Source of the DNA: Flavobacteriales bacterium
GTDB lineage: Bacteria; Bacteroidota; Bacteroidia; NS11-12g; UBA955
Assembly (NCBI GenBank): GCA_947447955.1
Contig: CANFLS010000006.1
Location: 28,513 to 92,512 of the forward strand
Length of the DNA stretch: 64,000 nucleotides
Reading direction: 5' to 3'
The notes under the pieces are model-generated. The model did no database searches. It saw only the letters and a program-made list of their open reading frames with translations, and was not told where the DNA came from. Below, piece after piece: positions 37,643 through 47,334 of this stretch (position 1 is the first letter of the stretch; the number at the start of each line of letters is the position of its first letter). A program made the translations under genes and the position numbers.

Positions 37643-39406
37643 ATGGCTTTATTAATGTATGACAATGAAACTGTAACAATTGAATTTACAGTAAACGGAG
37701 CTGTATCCAAATTATCACCTCATGTTTATGAAATAAATGTGGAGAAATCCATTAATAAAATATGTCGTGCAACAATAAAAATCCTTGATGGTGATGTTGC
37801 CCTTCAAAAATTTGATCTTTTAGAAGCAAATACCGTCAACATTGGCGATCCCATTGTAATTAAAATTGGCGGTACTCCAACTAGTGTTGCCGCAGTTTTT
37901 ACTGGAATTATAACCGGTATTGCAACTGAAATTAGTTTAAACAGCAGTTTTATAATTATCCACTGTGCCGACAAAGCGGTGGGCATGACAAAAGGCAGAA
38001 ACACTCAAATCTTTTTGAAGAAAAAAGATGATGCTATTCTGAAAGCGCTAATTGGTAACTATTCTGGAGTTACCGCAACTACTGATACTTGTACCATTGA
38101 ACATGAAAAACTCATTCAATATGGTGTGAGTGATTGGGATTTTTTATTAATGCGTGCTCAGGCAAATGGATTTTTAGTAGCAAATTTCGACAATAAAGTC
38201 ATTGTCAAAAAACCTGTTTTAACCACTGCTGCTGCTTTCACATATTCTTACGGAACAGATATTCTTGCCTTTGAAAGTTTAGCAACTGGAGAGCCCGCAA
38301 TTAAAAGCATGTCTGTTCAACACTGGGATTATACAACAGGAAACGTAAAAGTTGGAGCAAGCGACACTACCGATATGCCTCCTTTACCCACCATTACTAC
38401 AGCAACAAAAATCAAAGATATGGCTGCACCCAAAGAGGCAGTTGGCGTATATACAGCCGGAAATCATGTTGCCGATTCATTGAAAAGTTTGGTAAATGGG
38501 AAAGTTGTTAGATCATTATTGGCTAGTTATACTGGTTTTGTTACAGTTCTAGGTGAAGCTACAGTAGAATTAGGCGATATCATTGAAATAAAAGGAATGG
38601 GCAAAATGAGTGGTAAATTTTACTGCTCAGGAATAACTCATGATTTTAAAGATGGTATGTTTACAAGCACCATGCACTTTGGTATTAATGAAAAATCAAT
38701 TTGGGAAGAACTTCATTCCGTAAATAATGAAACTTTGGGTGGTACAAATAGTCCAATAATGGGGATTCACCTAGGCAAAGTAACAAAACTAGATGGAGAC
38801 CCCAATACCCAACTTAGAATTCAAATACTTTTGGCAAATTTTGGGACTGATGCACTTGTTTGGGCTAGATTAACATTTCCAGATGCAGGAAAAGGCAGAG
38901 GTATTTTCTTTGTTCCTGAAAAAGATGATGAAGTTGTTGTTTCCTTTTTAGATGGTGACCCTTCCCAACCAATTATTCTTGGAACTTTATACAACAAAAC
39001 CAATACGCCGCCTGAAACTTGGAAGGCCGAAAATAATATTCGTAAGATAGTTTCAAAAAACAAAGTGACAATTGCGTTTGATGACGAGAAAAAGAACTTA
39101 ACATTGTCTACGCCAGGAGGAAATTCTATTTTGATGGATGATGCAAAAGGCATTACCATTAAGGATGCAAATGGGAATAGCATTGTGCTAGCTGCGGCAG
39201 GTATTACAATAAAAAGTGCAAAAGACGCAACAGTACAAGCGGCAAAAAATTTAACACTAAAAGCAGATGCTGGACCTGTTGCAATAACAGGACTAGAAGT
39301 GAAAGCTGAGGCCAAAACAGCACTTAAACTCGCGGGTAAGGCTACAGCAGAAATTTCTGCTTCAGGTATTCTTACCGTGAAGGGTGCGCTTGTGAAGATT
39401 AATTAA
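37643..39406 (+). CDS. VgrG-like spike protein (Afp8/Pvc8-like)
   Basis: gp27-like N-term; OB-fold 'LGKVTKLDGDPNTQLRIQILLANFGTDALVWARLTFPDAGKGRGIFFVPEKDDEVVVSFLDGDPSQPIILGTLYN'; C-terminal beta repeats. Confidence 0.93.
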   Translation: MALLMYDNETVTIEFTVNGAVSKLSPHVYEINVEKSINKICRATIKILDGDVALQKFDLLEANTVNIGDPIVIKIGGTPTSVAAVFTGIITGIATEISLNSSFIIIHCADKAVGMTKGRNTQIFLKKKDDAILKALIGNYSGVTATTDTCTIEHEKLIQYGVSDWDFLLMRAQANGFLVANFDNKVIVKKPVLTTAAAFTYSYGTDILAFESLATGEPAIKSMSVQHWDYTTGNVKVGASDTTDMPPLPTITTATKIKDMAAPKEAVGVYTAGNHVADSLKSLVNGKVVRSLLASYTGFVTVLGEATVELGDIIEIKGMGKMSGKFYCSGITHDFKDGMFTSTMHFGINEKSIWEELHSVNNETLGGTNSPIMGIHLGKVTKLDGDPNTQLRIQILLANFGTDALVWARLTFPDAGKGRGIFFVPEKDDEVVVSFLDGDPSQPIILGTLYNKTNTPPETWKAENNIRKIVSKNKVTIAFDDEKKNLTLSTPGGNSILMDDAKGITIKDANGNSIVLAAAGITIKSAKDATVQAAKNLTLKADAGPVAITGLEVKAEAKTALKLAGKATAEISASGILTVKGALVKIN

Positions 39407-39463
39407 TTTTTTATTTGAAATAAAAGTTATGTGATTTTCATACTTTACTATTATTTTCGCAAT

Positions 39464-39766
39464 ATGCCTCCAGCTTCTAGGGTTACCGACCTTCATATTT
39501 GTCCCATGCAAACCATGGTTGGGCCTGTTCCTGTGCCTCATGTTGGTGGTCCAATTATCGGACCAGGAGCAAGTACCGTATTAATTGGCGGCTTGCCCGC
39601 TGCTCTTATGGGCGACAATTGTGTCTGTGTAGGTCCTCCAGATAAAATAATGAAAGGATCTGCTACCGTATTAATCAAAGGCAAACCCGCTGCGCGCATG
39701 GGTGATACTTGTCAACACGGTGGCACTGTAATGAGCTTATGTCCAACGGTTTTAATAGGCGGATGA
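39464..39766 (+). CDS. PAAR domain spike-tip protein
   Basis: 'MPPASRVTDLHICPM...VGGPIIGPGASTVLIGGLPAALMGD..CVGPPDKIMKGSATVLIKGKPAARMGDTCQHGG'; ATG at 39464. Confidence 0.92.
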   Translation: MPPASRVTDLHICPMQTMVGPVPVPHVGGPIIGPGASTVLIGGLPAALMGDNCVCVGPPDKIMKGSATVLIKGKPAARMGDTCQHGGTVMSLCPTVLIGG

Positions 39767-40179
39767 GTTCATCACAAAACAAAGATGAATTTTTAGGTAT
39801 TGGTATTAAATTCCCATTCCGAATCAATGCATCTACTGGAAAAACTGCCCTAATAAATGGCACTCAGCTTATTGAGCAAAACATTCACTTGCTATTGTCT
39901 ACCCGACCAGGTGAAAGAATTTATCACCGCAATTTTGGAATTGATCTAACCCCACTCTTATTTGAAATCCCCAATGCTGCTACACTTAAAACAATTGAAG
40001 AGAATATTATCAGTGGTTTAACTCAATTCCAACCTATGATAATTACAGAATCAGTTGATTTTGAAATTATTGCAGAAGAAGGTTTGATAAAAATCCATAT
40101 CCACTTTATGATCAGGTCTACCAACTCACGTGGAAATTATGTTTATCCGTTTTACTTAAAAGAAGCTAATCAATTCTAA
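39763..40179 (+). CDS. gp25-like baseplate protein (Afp9/Pvc9-like)
   Basis: 'GIGIKFPF....ALINGTQLIEQNIHLLLSTRPGERIYHRNFGIDL'; ATGA overlap with PAAR stop. Confidence 0.9.
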   Translation: MSSSQNKDEFLGIGIKFPFRINASTGKTALINGTQLIEQNIHLLLSTRPGERIYHRNFGIDLTPLLFEIPNAATLKTIEENIISGLTQFQPMIITESVDFEIIAEEGLIKIHIHFMIRSTNSRGNYVYPFYLKEANQF

Positions 40180-40180
40180 A

Positions 40181-43100
40181 TTGAAGTGGGATAGAAATCA
40201 TAATCGTCAAATTGGATTAAGTAAAAATTCATCACAAGTGAAAGATTTGGCATCGCTGAGTCGAATAACGAATAGAAATGATATTTTCTCTGCAATACTT
40301 CAAATTTCTAGAAATATCCAATATTACGATGCACATTCCAATACTGATGGAAATTTGAATCGTTTTTTCAGTAGTAGCTTACCCCTCGTTTTAGGGCACA
40401 TTATAGGCCATTCAATTACTGATAATATTAAAGATTTGAGGGACATTTCTCTCCAATTGAAAAAACAATGGTTGGAAGGCGGAAATCCATTACGTAGGCA
40501 CAAAGCAGAATTAACAAATTTAATAATATGGCATTTGCAAAGTTTGGAAATGTTAAAGAATGCGGCATTTTCTGAACAATTACTCGTTGCCGATATCATC
40601 CCATCATTTAATGAAACTGCCAATTATTTTGAAGGTGTTGTAAATCGTTTCCATTCAGGAGATTTGATTACCCAATACCGTAAAATCAAATCCTTACTAT
40701 TGGCTTCAATGTCAATGCCTTTTACGGGTGAGGATTTTATTTTCGAAACTTGGAATGATAAATACAAATCGTTAATCACGGATATAGACAATATAGAACT
40801 CAACTGGAAAATAACCCAAGAAGAATGTTCTGTAGTTTTAAATAAGATGATTGATCAACAAAAAATTGATCCTATTTCATCTTTATCATTTGTTCTTGGC
40901 GATTTATTAGAACAAGTTTCTAATAAAAATACAGACAATTTAAACAATGCGGTATCATCATATTTTTTAAATGAAATTGCCCGCATTGCGCCGCTTGAGG
41001 TTGTGCCAGAATCGTTTTATGCCAAATACCAATGGAATGAAAATTCTGAAACCAAAACCATTATTGACGGCACTGTTTATAAAGCTTTAACTAATCCAGA
41101 ACAAGAAATATATTTAACGAATACTGACAATGTTCCATTAAATGATCAGTTAATTCTTCAACAAAAGAAAGTTCAATTTAGCACTACAACTCAAAATATC
41201 ACAACTAAAGATAATGTTTCTTTGGATATATCTTACCCAAGCAAATTCAAATTGGAGAGATTATTAACTGAAGGAAATCAACAATTTTCACCTTTTTATT
41301 TTCAAATAAAAAGTTCATTATTGGGTATTGAGGGAAATGTAGTTAAGTGGAAAATTGGATTCACATTTCAAGAATTATCAACGGTTCAACATATCCAAAG
41401 TATATTTGAAAATCAACCCGATATAAAAAGAGGATTTCAGGAAAATACGAACCAAGAAATACTAAACTATTGGTTAGGTGATGCATTGGCAATTGAGTAT
41501 TTCGGCATGGAAAGTCCCGAAATCCCTATCCCATTTCAAAAAAACAGAACAAGCTTAGACGTATCATATACTGAAAACATTGGATATCATTGCTCATGGA
41601 CAGTTATTTTAGACACCGATGACGTAAGACCAATGGTTGATGAAAAGGGTTTTGTGGTACTTCGGTTTAAAATTTTAAATGATTACCAGTACATCTATCA
41701 TTTCTTTTCGCATAACTCTCCTATTAATTGCAAAATTGAAGCAAGTGTAATTGATTTACATAATGTTGAAATTTATAATGACTATGGGAAATTAGACACC
41801 AATACTCCTTTCAATTTATTTGGCATAAAACCAGAAATTGGATCAAAATTTTATATTGGTCACCCATTATTGTTTTCGAATTCCCTTACAAATCTTAAAA
41901 TAAACTGGCAGTGGTTTGGTTTACCCGATTCTATAAAAGGATTGGTAGACAACTACGATGGTTATGATTTAATTGAAAACAATACCGACTTTATGGTATC
42001 GGTATCAGCACTTCAATCGGGTACTTGGTTTCCTGAAAACGACAAACAAATTATTTCACTTTTCATGGATTCAAGCGACTCCGATGAGGAATTCAAACCA
42101 GTATCGAATATTAGAAGAATCAATGAAATTGACCTATCTCGTTTAGATCTGCAAAAAACTCAAAAAACGTACGAACCTTTAAAAGAACCAAATAAATCAA
42201 AATACGGATTTATGTGCCTTGAATTATTAAGCCCAACTGGCGCTTTTGGGCATAATAAATACAATGACTATCTTCAGAAAAAATTAAATACAACCAAATC
42301 CAAAGAAAATCTAAACGAACCGTATACCCCTTTAATTGGAAATCTAACATTAGAAGCCGTTTTGACGGAAGAAATTTCTCAGACTCAATTAAAATCAAGG
42401 GTTCAAATTTTTGGAATAGATAATTACTTATTAGATATCCCTTCAGTTCCATCAAGTCATTTAATGCCGGCAGATAATTTCAAATGTGCAATTTATCTAG
42501 AATTTGATAAAGTGCCAGATGGAATGGCAAGTATGTTTTTTAAACTGCCTGAAAGCGCGAATGGAAATTTGGTAATTGGCCAAAAACATTGGTATCAATT
42601 ATTGAAAAACAAATGGCAAATGTTGACTTCTGAACAAATTGTGAAAGATGAAACTTTACATTTTGAGACATCGGGTTTAATTCTATTGAATCAACTTCAT
42701 GAAAATAAGAATTTATCTGATTCAACATGGTTAAAGGTTTGTTCATTTCATGATGAATCCCTCAATAGAATATCAGAAATAGACACGCAAATAATGCATT
42801 TATTTGTGAATGATACGCGCCAACTTACTGAAGTTACACTCATTGAAAATATTCAAATTCCAGAAGAATTGATTGACGTTCTATCAGTAATTTCTCCAAT
42901 AATTCCTAAGAAAATTCGTCCAATTCCAAGTTTAGGTTTTAAGTCCGGAATATTTTCATTTCAATTTAAAACACAAAATAGAATTTCTGATTTACAAGAT
43001 TTAAGACAATTTATTTTAATAAAATTCCCTAAAATTCAGGATGTTTTATTGATTACTAATAAAGACCAAAATGAATTTATCAAAGCTGGTTTGGTAAGGG

Positions 43101-43774
43101 TGATTTTAATTCCAACATCTGAAAAAGAATCGTTATTTGAGGGAAATTGGCCAAAATTCTCATCACAAGAACTTAAAACAGTACAGCTGTTTTTAGAAGA
43201 AAATAGTCCTATGGGATCTAGTTTCCTAATTGAAAACCCTGTATTTGAAGAACTAATTATAAAGTGCAATATTGTAGTAACCGCTGGATTTGATAAAAAC
43301 GAAGCTCGAAAATTAATCAACCAAGCAATTCTTAAAGGTTTCTTGAATATTACTGGAATTGTTGATAGTGGATTTAGTTTTGGAACATCCATTTACAGTT
43401 CAAAACTTCTGTCGTTGATTAAAGTATTGCCTTTTATTCAAAGTATTACAAATTTCGCATGTTATACCAAATACAACGAGAATTTAAAACTTCCAGCTGA
43501 ATTTAATAGTCTGAATTATTTGGTTGAACCTTCCGCGATAAATCACATATTAATTCCAAATGCGAATCATTTATTCGACATCAGAGAAACAAATAAACAT
43601 AATTCTGATGGTATTGGTGTTTCTAACATGACTTTGGGCACAGATTTTCTAGTTGAAAAATTGCGTACCAAACAATATAAAATGGGAATTGGAAATTTCA
43701 AAATTGGAATTAATTTGCAAATTGATAAATCTGAAATTACTGATAATATAGAAATTACAGATATTTTCATTTGA
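40181..43774 (+). CDS. Large baseplate J/gp6-like protein (Afp11/Pvc11-like)
   Basis: Position after gp25; C-term 'FDKNEARKLINQAILKGFLNITG' similar to baseplate J C-termini; TTG start. Confidence 0.75.
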   Translation: MKWDRNHNRQIGLSKNSSQVKDLASLSRITNRNDIFSAILQISRNIQYYDAHSNTDGNLNRFFSSSLPLVLGHIIGHSITDNIKDLRDISLQLKKQWLEGGNPLRRHKAELTNLIIWHLQSLEMLKNAAFSEQLLVADIIPSFNETANYFEGVVNRFHSGDLITQYRKIKSLLLASMSMPFTGEDFIFETWNDKYKSLITDIDNIELNWKITQEECSVVLNKMIDQQKIDPISSLSFVLGDLLEQVSNKNTDNLNNAVSSYFLNEIARIAPLEVVPESFYAKYQWNENSETKTIIDGTVYKALTNPEQEIYLTNTDNVPLNDQLILQQKKVQFSTTTQNITTKDNVSLDISYPSKFKLERLLTEGNQQFSPFYFQIKSSLLGIEGNVVKWKIGFTFQELSTVQHIQSIFENQPDIKRGFQENTNQEILNYWLGDALAIEYFGMESPEIPIPFQKNRTSLDVSYTENIGYHCSWTVILDTDDVRPMVDEKGFVVLRFKILNDYQYIYHFFSHNSPINCKIEASVIDLHNVEIYNDYGKLDTNTPFNLFGIKPEIGSKFYIGHPLLFSNSLTNLKINWQWFGLPDSIKGLVDNYDGYDLIENNTDFMVSVSALQSGTWFPENDKQIISLFMDSSDSDEEFKPVSNIRRINEIDLSRLDLQKTQKTYEPLKEPNKSKYGFMCLELLSPTGAFGHNKYNDYLQKKLNTTKSKENLNEPYTPLIGNLTLEAVLTEEISQTQLKSRVQIFGIDNYLLDIPSVPSSHLMPADNFKCAIYLEFDKVPDGMASMFFKLPESANGNLVIGQKHWYQLLKNKWQMLTSEQIVKDETLHFETSGLILLNQLHENKNLSDSTWLKVCSFHDESLNRISEIDTQIMHLFVNDTRQLTEVTLIENIQIPEELIDVLSVISPIIPKKIRPIPSLGFKSGIFSFQFKTQNRISDLQDLRQFILIKFPKIQDVLLITNKDQNEFIKAGLVRVILIPTSEKESLFEGNWPKFSSQELKTVQLFLEENSPMGSSFLIENPVFEELIIKCNIVVTAGFDKNEARKLINQAILKGFLNITGIVDSGFSFGTSIYSSKLLSLIKVLPFIQSITNFACYTKYNENLKLPAEFNSLNYLVEPSAINHILIPNANHLFDIRETNKHNSDGIGVSNMTLGTDFLVEKLRTKQYKMGIGNFKIGINLQIDKSEITDNIEITDIFI

Positions 43775-43861
43775 TTATGAATTTGATTTCTCTATAATTC
43801 ACTGCAATTACATTCATTAGATTACTTTAAAATTCACTTAATTTTAAAAAGTTGCATTTTT

Positions 43862-43893
43862 TTTGCGTATACAGTAAAAAAAACGGACCTTTG
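43862..43893 (+). promoter_or_regulatory. Candidate internal promoter (-33 TTTG, 20-bp spacer, -7 GACCTTTG)
   Basis: One mismatch to TAnnTTTG; lies in the 139-bp gap before the fibre-like gene. Confidence 0.5.
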
Positions 43894-43913
43894 TTGTTAA
43901 ATTTACACAAATT

Positions 43914-44621
43914 ATGGGTTCACGTAGAAGATCAGAACTTAAAAACTATTTCATCAAAGGAAGGATTCCAAAAGAGGAAGACTTTCAAGATTTCATTGAT
44001 TCAACATTGAATCATGTTGATGATGCAATAGTAATCAACGAAGAGGATGGCTTAACTATTGAATCTAAAAATACGGGCGCCTTAATTACTTTCAAACAGA
44101 ATATTGATGATGCTGATGCCTTTTGGAGAATCGAATTAGAAGATGATGACAATGGTGATAGCTATTTAAAATTCAAACATTCCCAAAACGAAAATGCTAC
44201 AATTTCTTTAAATAAAGATGGTAAAGTTGGTGTTGGCGTTGAAAAACCGTTACATACTTTAGATGTAAATGGCGTAATAGGTTCACATGGTAGAATTGGT
44301 TATTACCAATTTGGTGAAGTACCAGCTGATGGGCAATGGCACAATATTGTTGACAATTTATCTAGCTATTCTGCTTTCGAAGTAATTTCTTCATGCGGTG
44401 AAAAAGGTGCTCATGCCATTACACATGCTATCTGTGTTTGCACATACGGAAAAAGTAAAGATGGAATTAAGCAAACTCAAAACTATTTTGGACGTTCTAG
44501 AAATAGAATTGAATTCCGTTGGTTTGGAGAATATTTCAATTACGCTTTGCAAGTGAGAACAATGCGACCATTTTCTCGCGAAGCGAATATTAAATTCAAT
44601 GTTTCTTTGTTATGGGAATAA
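43914..44621 (+). CDS. Fibre-like/receptor-binding candidate
   Basis: N-term 'RSELKNYFIKGRIPKEEDFQDFIDSTLN' typical of Bacteroidota fibre-like proteins; 'DGKVGVGVEKPLHTLDVNGVIGSHGRIG' collagen-like/fibre motif; C-term beta-rich domain. Confidence 0.7.
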   Translation: MGSRRRSELKNYFIKGRIPKEEDFQDFIDSTLNHVDDAIVINEEDGLTIESKNTGALITFKQNIDDADAFWRIELEDDDNGDSYLKFKHSQNENATISLNKDGKVGVGVEKPLHTLDVNGVIGSHGRIGYYQFGEVPADGQWHNIVDNLSSYSAFEVISSCGEKGAHAITHAICVCTYGKSKDGIKQTQNYFGRSRNRIEFRWFGEYFNYALQVRTMRPFSREANIKFNVSLLWE

Positions 44622-44794
44622 AGAAAGATACAGATTTAATGCTAAAATTAACGGCTGAAGAAGTTAATTTGGTGTTAGACGGTCTTGCTAATTTACCATA
44701 CAAAAAAGTATATCATATCATTGATAAAATTAGAAATCAAGTTATTTCTGAAAATTATATACAAATTCAAGAAACTTCTCAAAGAATGAAATGA
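44612..44794 (+). CDS. 60-aa conserved-looking tail-cluster protein
   Basis: 'KLTAEEVNLVLDGLANLPYKKVYHIIDKIRNQV' resembles short phage-tail-cluster proteins; overlaps both neighbouring genes. Confidence 0.65.
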   Translation: MGIKKDTDLMLKLTAEEVNLVLDGLANLPYKKVYHIIDKIRNQVISENYIQIQETSQRMK

Positions 44795-47334
44795 GTGATG
44801 AGCTTGAAAAATATGCCATTGAAACAGATCAGGTAATTGACCCAGACTTTGATCTTGTAGCTCTGAGGGAAAAAAGTATTTCTTTCATTCAAAAATATAG
44901 TGGTACTGAGTGGACAGACCACAATATTCACGATCCAGGAATTACCATACTTGAACAAATTTGTTTGGCAATTGCCGATATTACTTATCAAACTGAACAA
45001 GTAATTACGGCTTCAAATAATGCAGATACATTTGCCAATAGTCCTTATTTCAATGTAAGTCAAGCTCGAAACACAAATCCCCTTATTACTTTCAAGGATT
45101 TTACTGATAAAATTATTGAATTTGAGGGAATTTATAAAGTTTATTATATCCCTTCTATTTCTCATCCTTGCATTAACGGCATTTATGATATTATTGTTTT
45201 TTGTGATCAAGAAACAAACAAAAAAGACGCATTAGAACATATACAATCCATTAAGAATTCATGGAGACCATTGTGTTCAAAGTTTGAAGCCATCCACTTC
45301 CCTCCACAAAAAAATATAGAAATTCAGCTTTCAATTGAAGTTACTGATACTGACAATTTAAATGCAATATTTGACCGTTATCTTTATGTAATAAAAGAAT
45401 TTTTAAAGGGTAGAAATACAGGTGCGAATTTTTTCAGACAACGTATTTTTGATGTTGCAACATTCTCTAAAAAAATCTCTCTACAACTTCAATCTGCCGA
45501 CCTGGTTTCAGCTTTAAATCAAGTTGAATTCACTAAAAACATAATTAACATTTCCATTAAAGATCCAAGTCAAGACTTTATTTGGACGATGAACTTTGAT
45601 ACCCCGTACGAATTGCTTTTAGATCCAACGAGTACAATATCACTGTATAAAAATGGCAATTATTTAGGCAATTGGACAGCATCGGATATTAAAAAGAGGA
45701 GAAAAAAATCTAAGAGCTTTAATAATCCCTCAATTAACTCAACTGTAAATAACGAATATCCTCAGAAGCTAACCGACTTTTATTCTTTACAAAAAGGGAT
45801 GCCAGAGATTTACGAATTAGAAAAAGATATTTTAGGCAAACTAAATAAATCTCATAGTTCTGCTTTGCAGCTTAAAGGGGTATTAACAACCTACGATATT
45901 TTAATTGCTCAATTCATTTCACAATTAGAAAAAACCTTCCATATTTTAAATAACCGCCACACCAACCTCAATGATTTGGCGAAAGAAATGTTATCTGTAA
46001 TTCCAGGAATTGAGTGGGTTTGGATAGATTTTAATGAAAAATTTGAAGCGCTCAAGCCAAAAGAAAAACACTCTCGATTTGTGGCTTGGAAAAATTATTT
46101 GGTAAATCAGAAACAAAATTTACATGAATTAGTAAACATAAGTTCGAGAACTGAATCAGAAAGCATTGAAATAAGAATCAAAACTTATCTATTTTTATTA
46201 CAGTTAATGGGATTTGATTTAGAGTTAATTACTCCAAATTATGACCAATTAACCAATTTTGATAAGGCAAATTGGTTGGAAGAAATTTTACAGTTTTGGC
46301 TGAGTAATCGATTAAATAGAATTCATGTTGAGGGAGAGCCATTACAAGCATTGAGCCGTAGTTCTGAAATTGGGTACCGCGGCATGATATCCAAAATATT
46401 GAATATCAAATTTGATACATTTGTATTTTCGCAACGAATACCTAAAATAGCCCAATGGATTTCTAGAGATTCTGGCACTCCGATAAAAATAAATTCAAAT
46501 TTCCCAGAATTCATGTATTGGGGTCGAAACAACAAAGCTTATAAATACAACGAAGAAAACGAACTGGTTTTAATTGGAGAAGATAATAAATCAATTGCAA
46601 CTATTGGCGAAATGCTCAATGACGATGAATTGACCGATTTAACCAAGAAGATTGCAGATTTACACAATAATTCAGAAGGGTTTGTTGTAATTGAGCATAC
46701 AGCATTAACTCCAAATGTAGATGAAAATGTGTTTGGTGTAATCATATCTTTAGATTCTGAAATTCTTTTAAAATTCGAACCTAATTATTCAATATCTGAT
46801 CTTTATGAAATTCTTAACAATTTTGAAAAGAATATTGCCAATAAAGATTTTTCATTTGACGTAAAAAAAATAGCTTCTAAGCAATACGTAAATGTTCTTA
46901 AAACAGAAAATTTGTATTCGCAAATTGAATATTATTATCCAAGCGCAGAGCAAGCCATTGAGGGACATAAAAAATTAACCAAAGAATTACTTATCGAGAA
47001 CTTGGAATTTCAGTTTTATGATAAAATGTTCTACCAGTTCCAAGACCAATTTGACCCATATAGCTTCACGATAAGTATATGTTTTCCAGATTGGCATGAG
47101 AAATACATCAACACAGCTGCTAAAGATCAAATTTTACACTTGTTAGACAGCATAACTCCAGCACATATTATAATAAAACCACATTGGTTAAATCCGAAAC
47201 AATTCGCTACGCTTATGTCACTATATGAGGAATTCTCAAAATTAACTCAACACAGTGCTAAAGCTAATTCTTTAAGAGGGCAATTGTTAGAAATACTAAT
47301 GAACTCTCATGAAATCAACACTGAAAATTCATGA
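44791..47334 (+). CDS. Baseplate J/gp6-like protein (Afp12/Pvc12-like)
   Basis: 'FIQKYSGTEWTDHNIHDPGITILEQICLAIADITYQTEQV' hallmark motif. Confidence 0.9.
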   Translation: MSDELEKYAIETDQVIDPDFDLVALREKSISFIQKYSGTEWTDHNIHDPGITILEQICLAIADITYQTEQVITASNNADTFANSPYFNVSQARNTNPLITFKDFTDKIIEFEGIYKVYYIPSISHPCINGIYDIIVFCDQETNKKDALEHIQSIKNSWRPLCSKFEAIHFPPQKNIEIQLSIEVTDTDNLNAIFDRYLYVIKEFLKGRNTGANFFRQRIFDVATFSKKISLQLQSADLVSALNQVEFTKNIINISIKDPSQDFIWTMNFDTPYELLLDPTSTISLYKNGNYLGNWTASDIKKRRKKSKSFNNPSINSTVNNEYPQKLTDFYSLQKGMPEIYELEKDILGKLNKSHSSALQLKGVLTTYDILIAQFISQLEKTFHILNNRHTNLNDLAKEMLSVIPGIEWVWIDFNEKFEALKPKEKHSRFVAWKNYLVNQKQNLHELVNISSRTESESIEIRIKTYLFLLQLMGFDLELITPNYDQLTNFDKANWLEEILQFWLSNRLNRIHVEGEPLQALSRSSEIGYRGMISKILNIKFDTFVFSQRIPKIAQWISRDSGTPIKINSNFPEFMYWGRNNKAYKYNEENELVLIGEDNKSIATIGEMLNDDELTDLTKKIADLHNNSEGFVVIEHTALTPNVDENVFGVIISLDSEILLKFEPNYSISDLYEILNNFEKNIANKDFSFDVKKIASKQYVNVLKTENLYSQIEYYYPSAEQAIEGHKKLTKELLIENLEFQFYDKMFYQFQDQFDPYSFTISICFPDWHEKYINTAAKDQILHLLDSITPAHIIIKPHWLNPKQFATLMSLYEEFSKLTQHSAKANSLRGQLLEILMNSHEINTENS

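Noticed and set aside
38821-39315. 164-aa minus-strand ORF inside the VgrG-like gene
   Set aside because: Antisense shadow of a well-supported coding frame.
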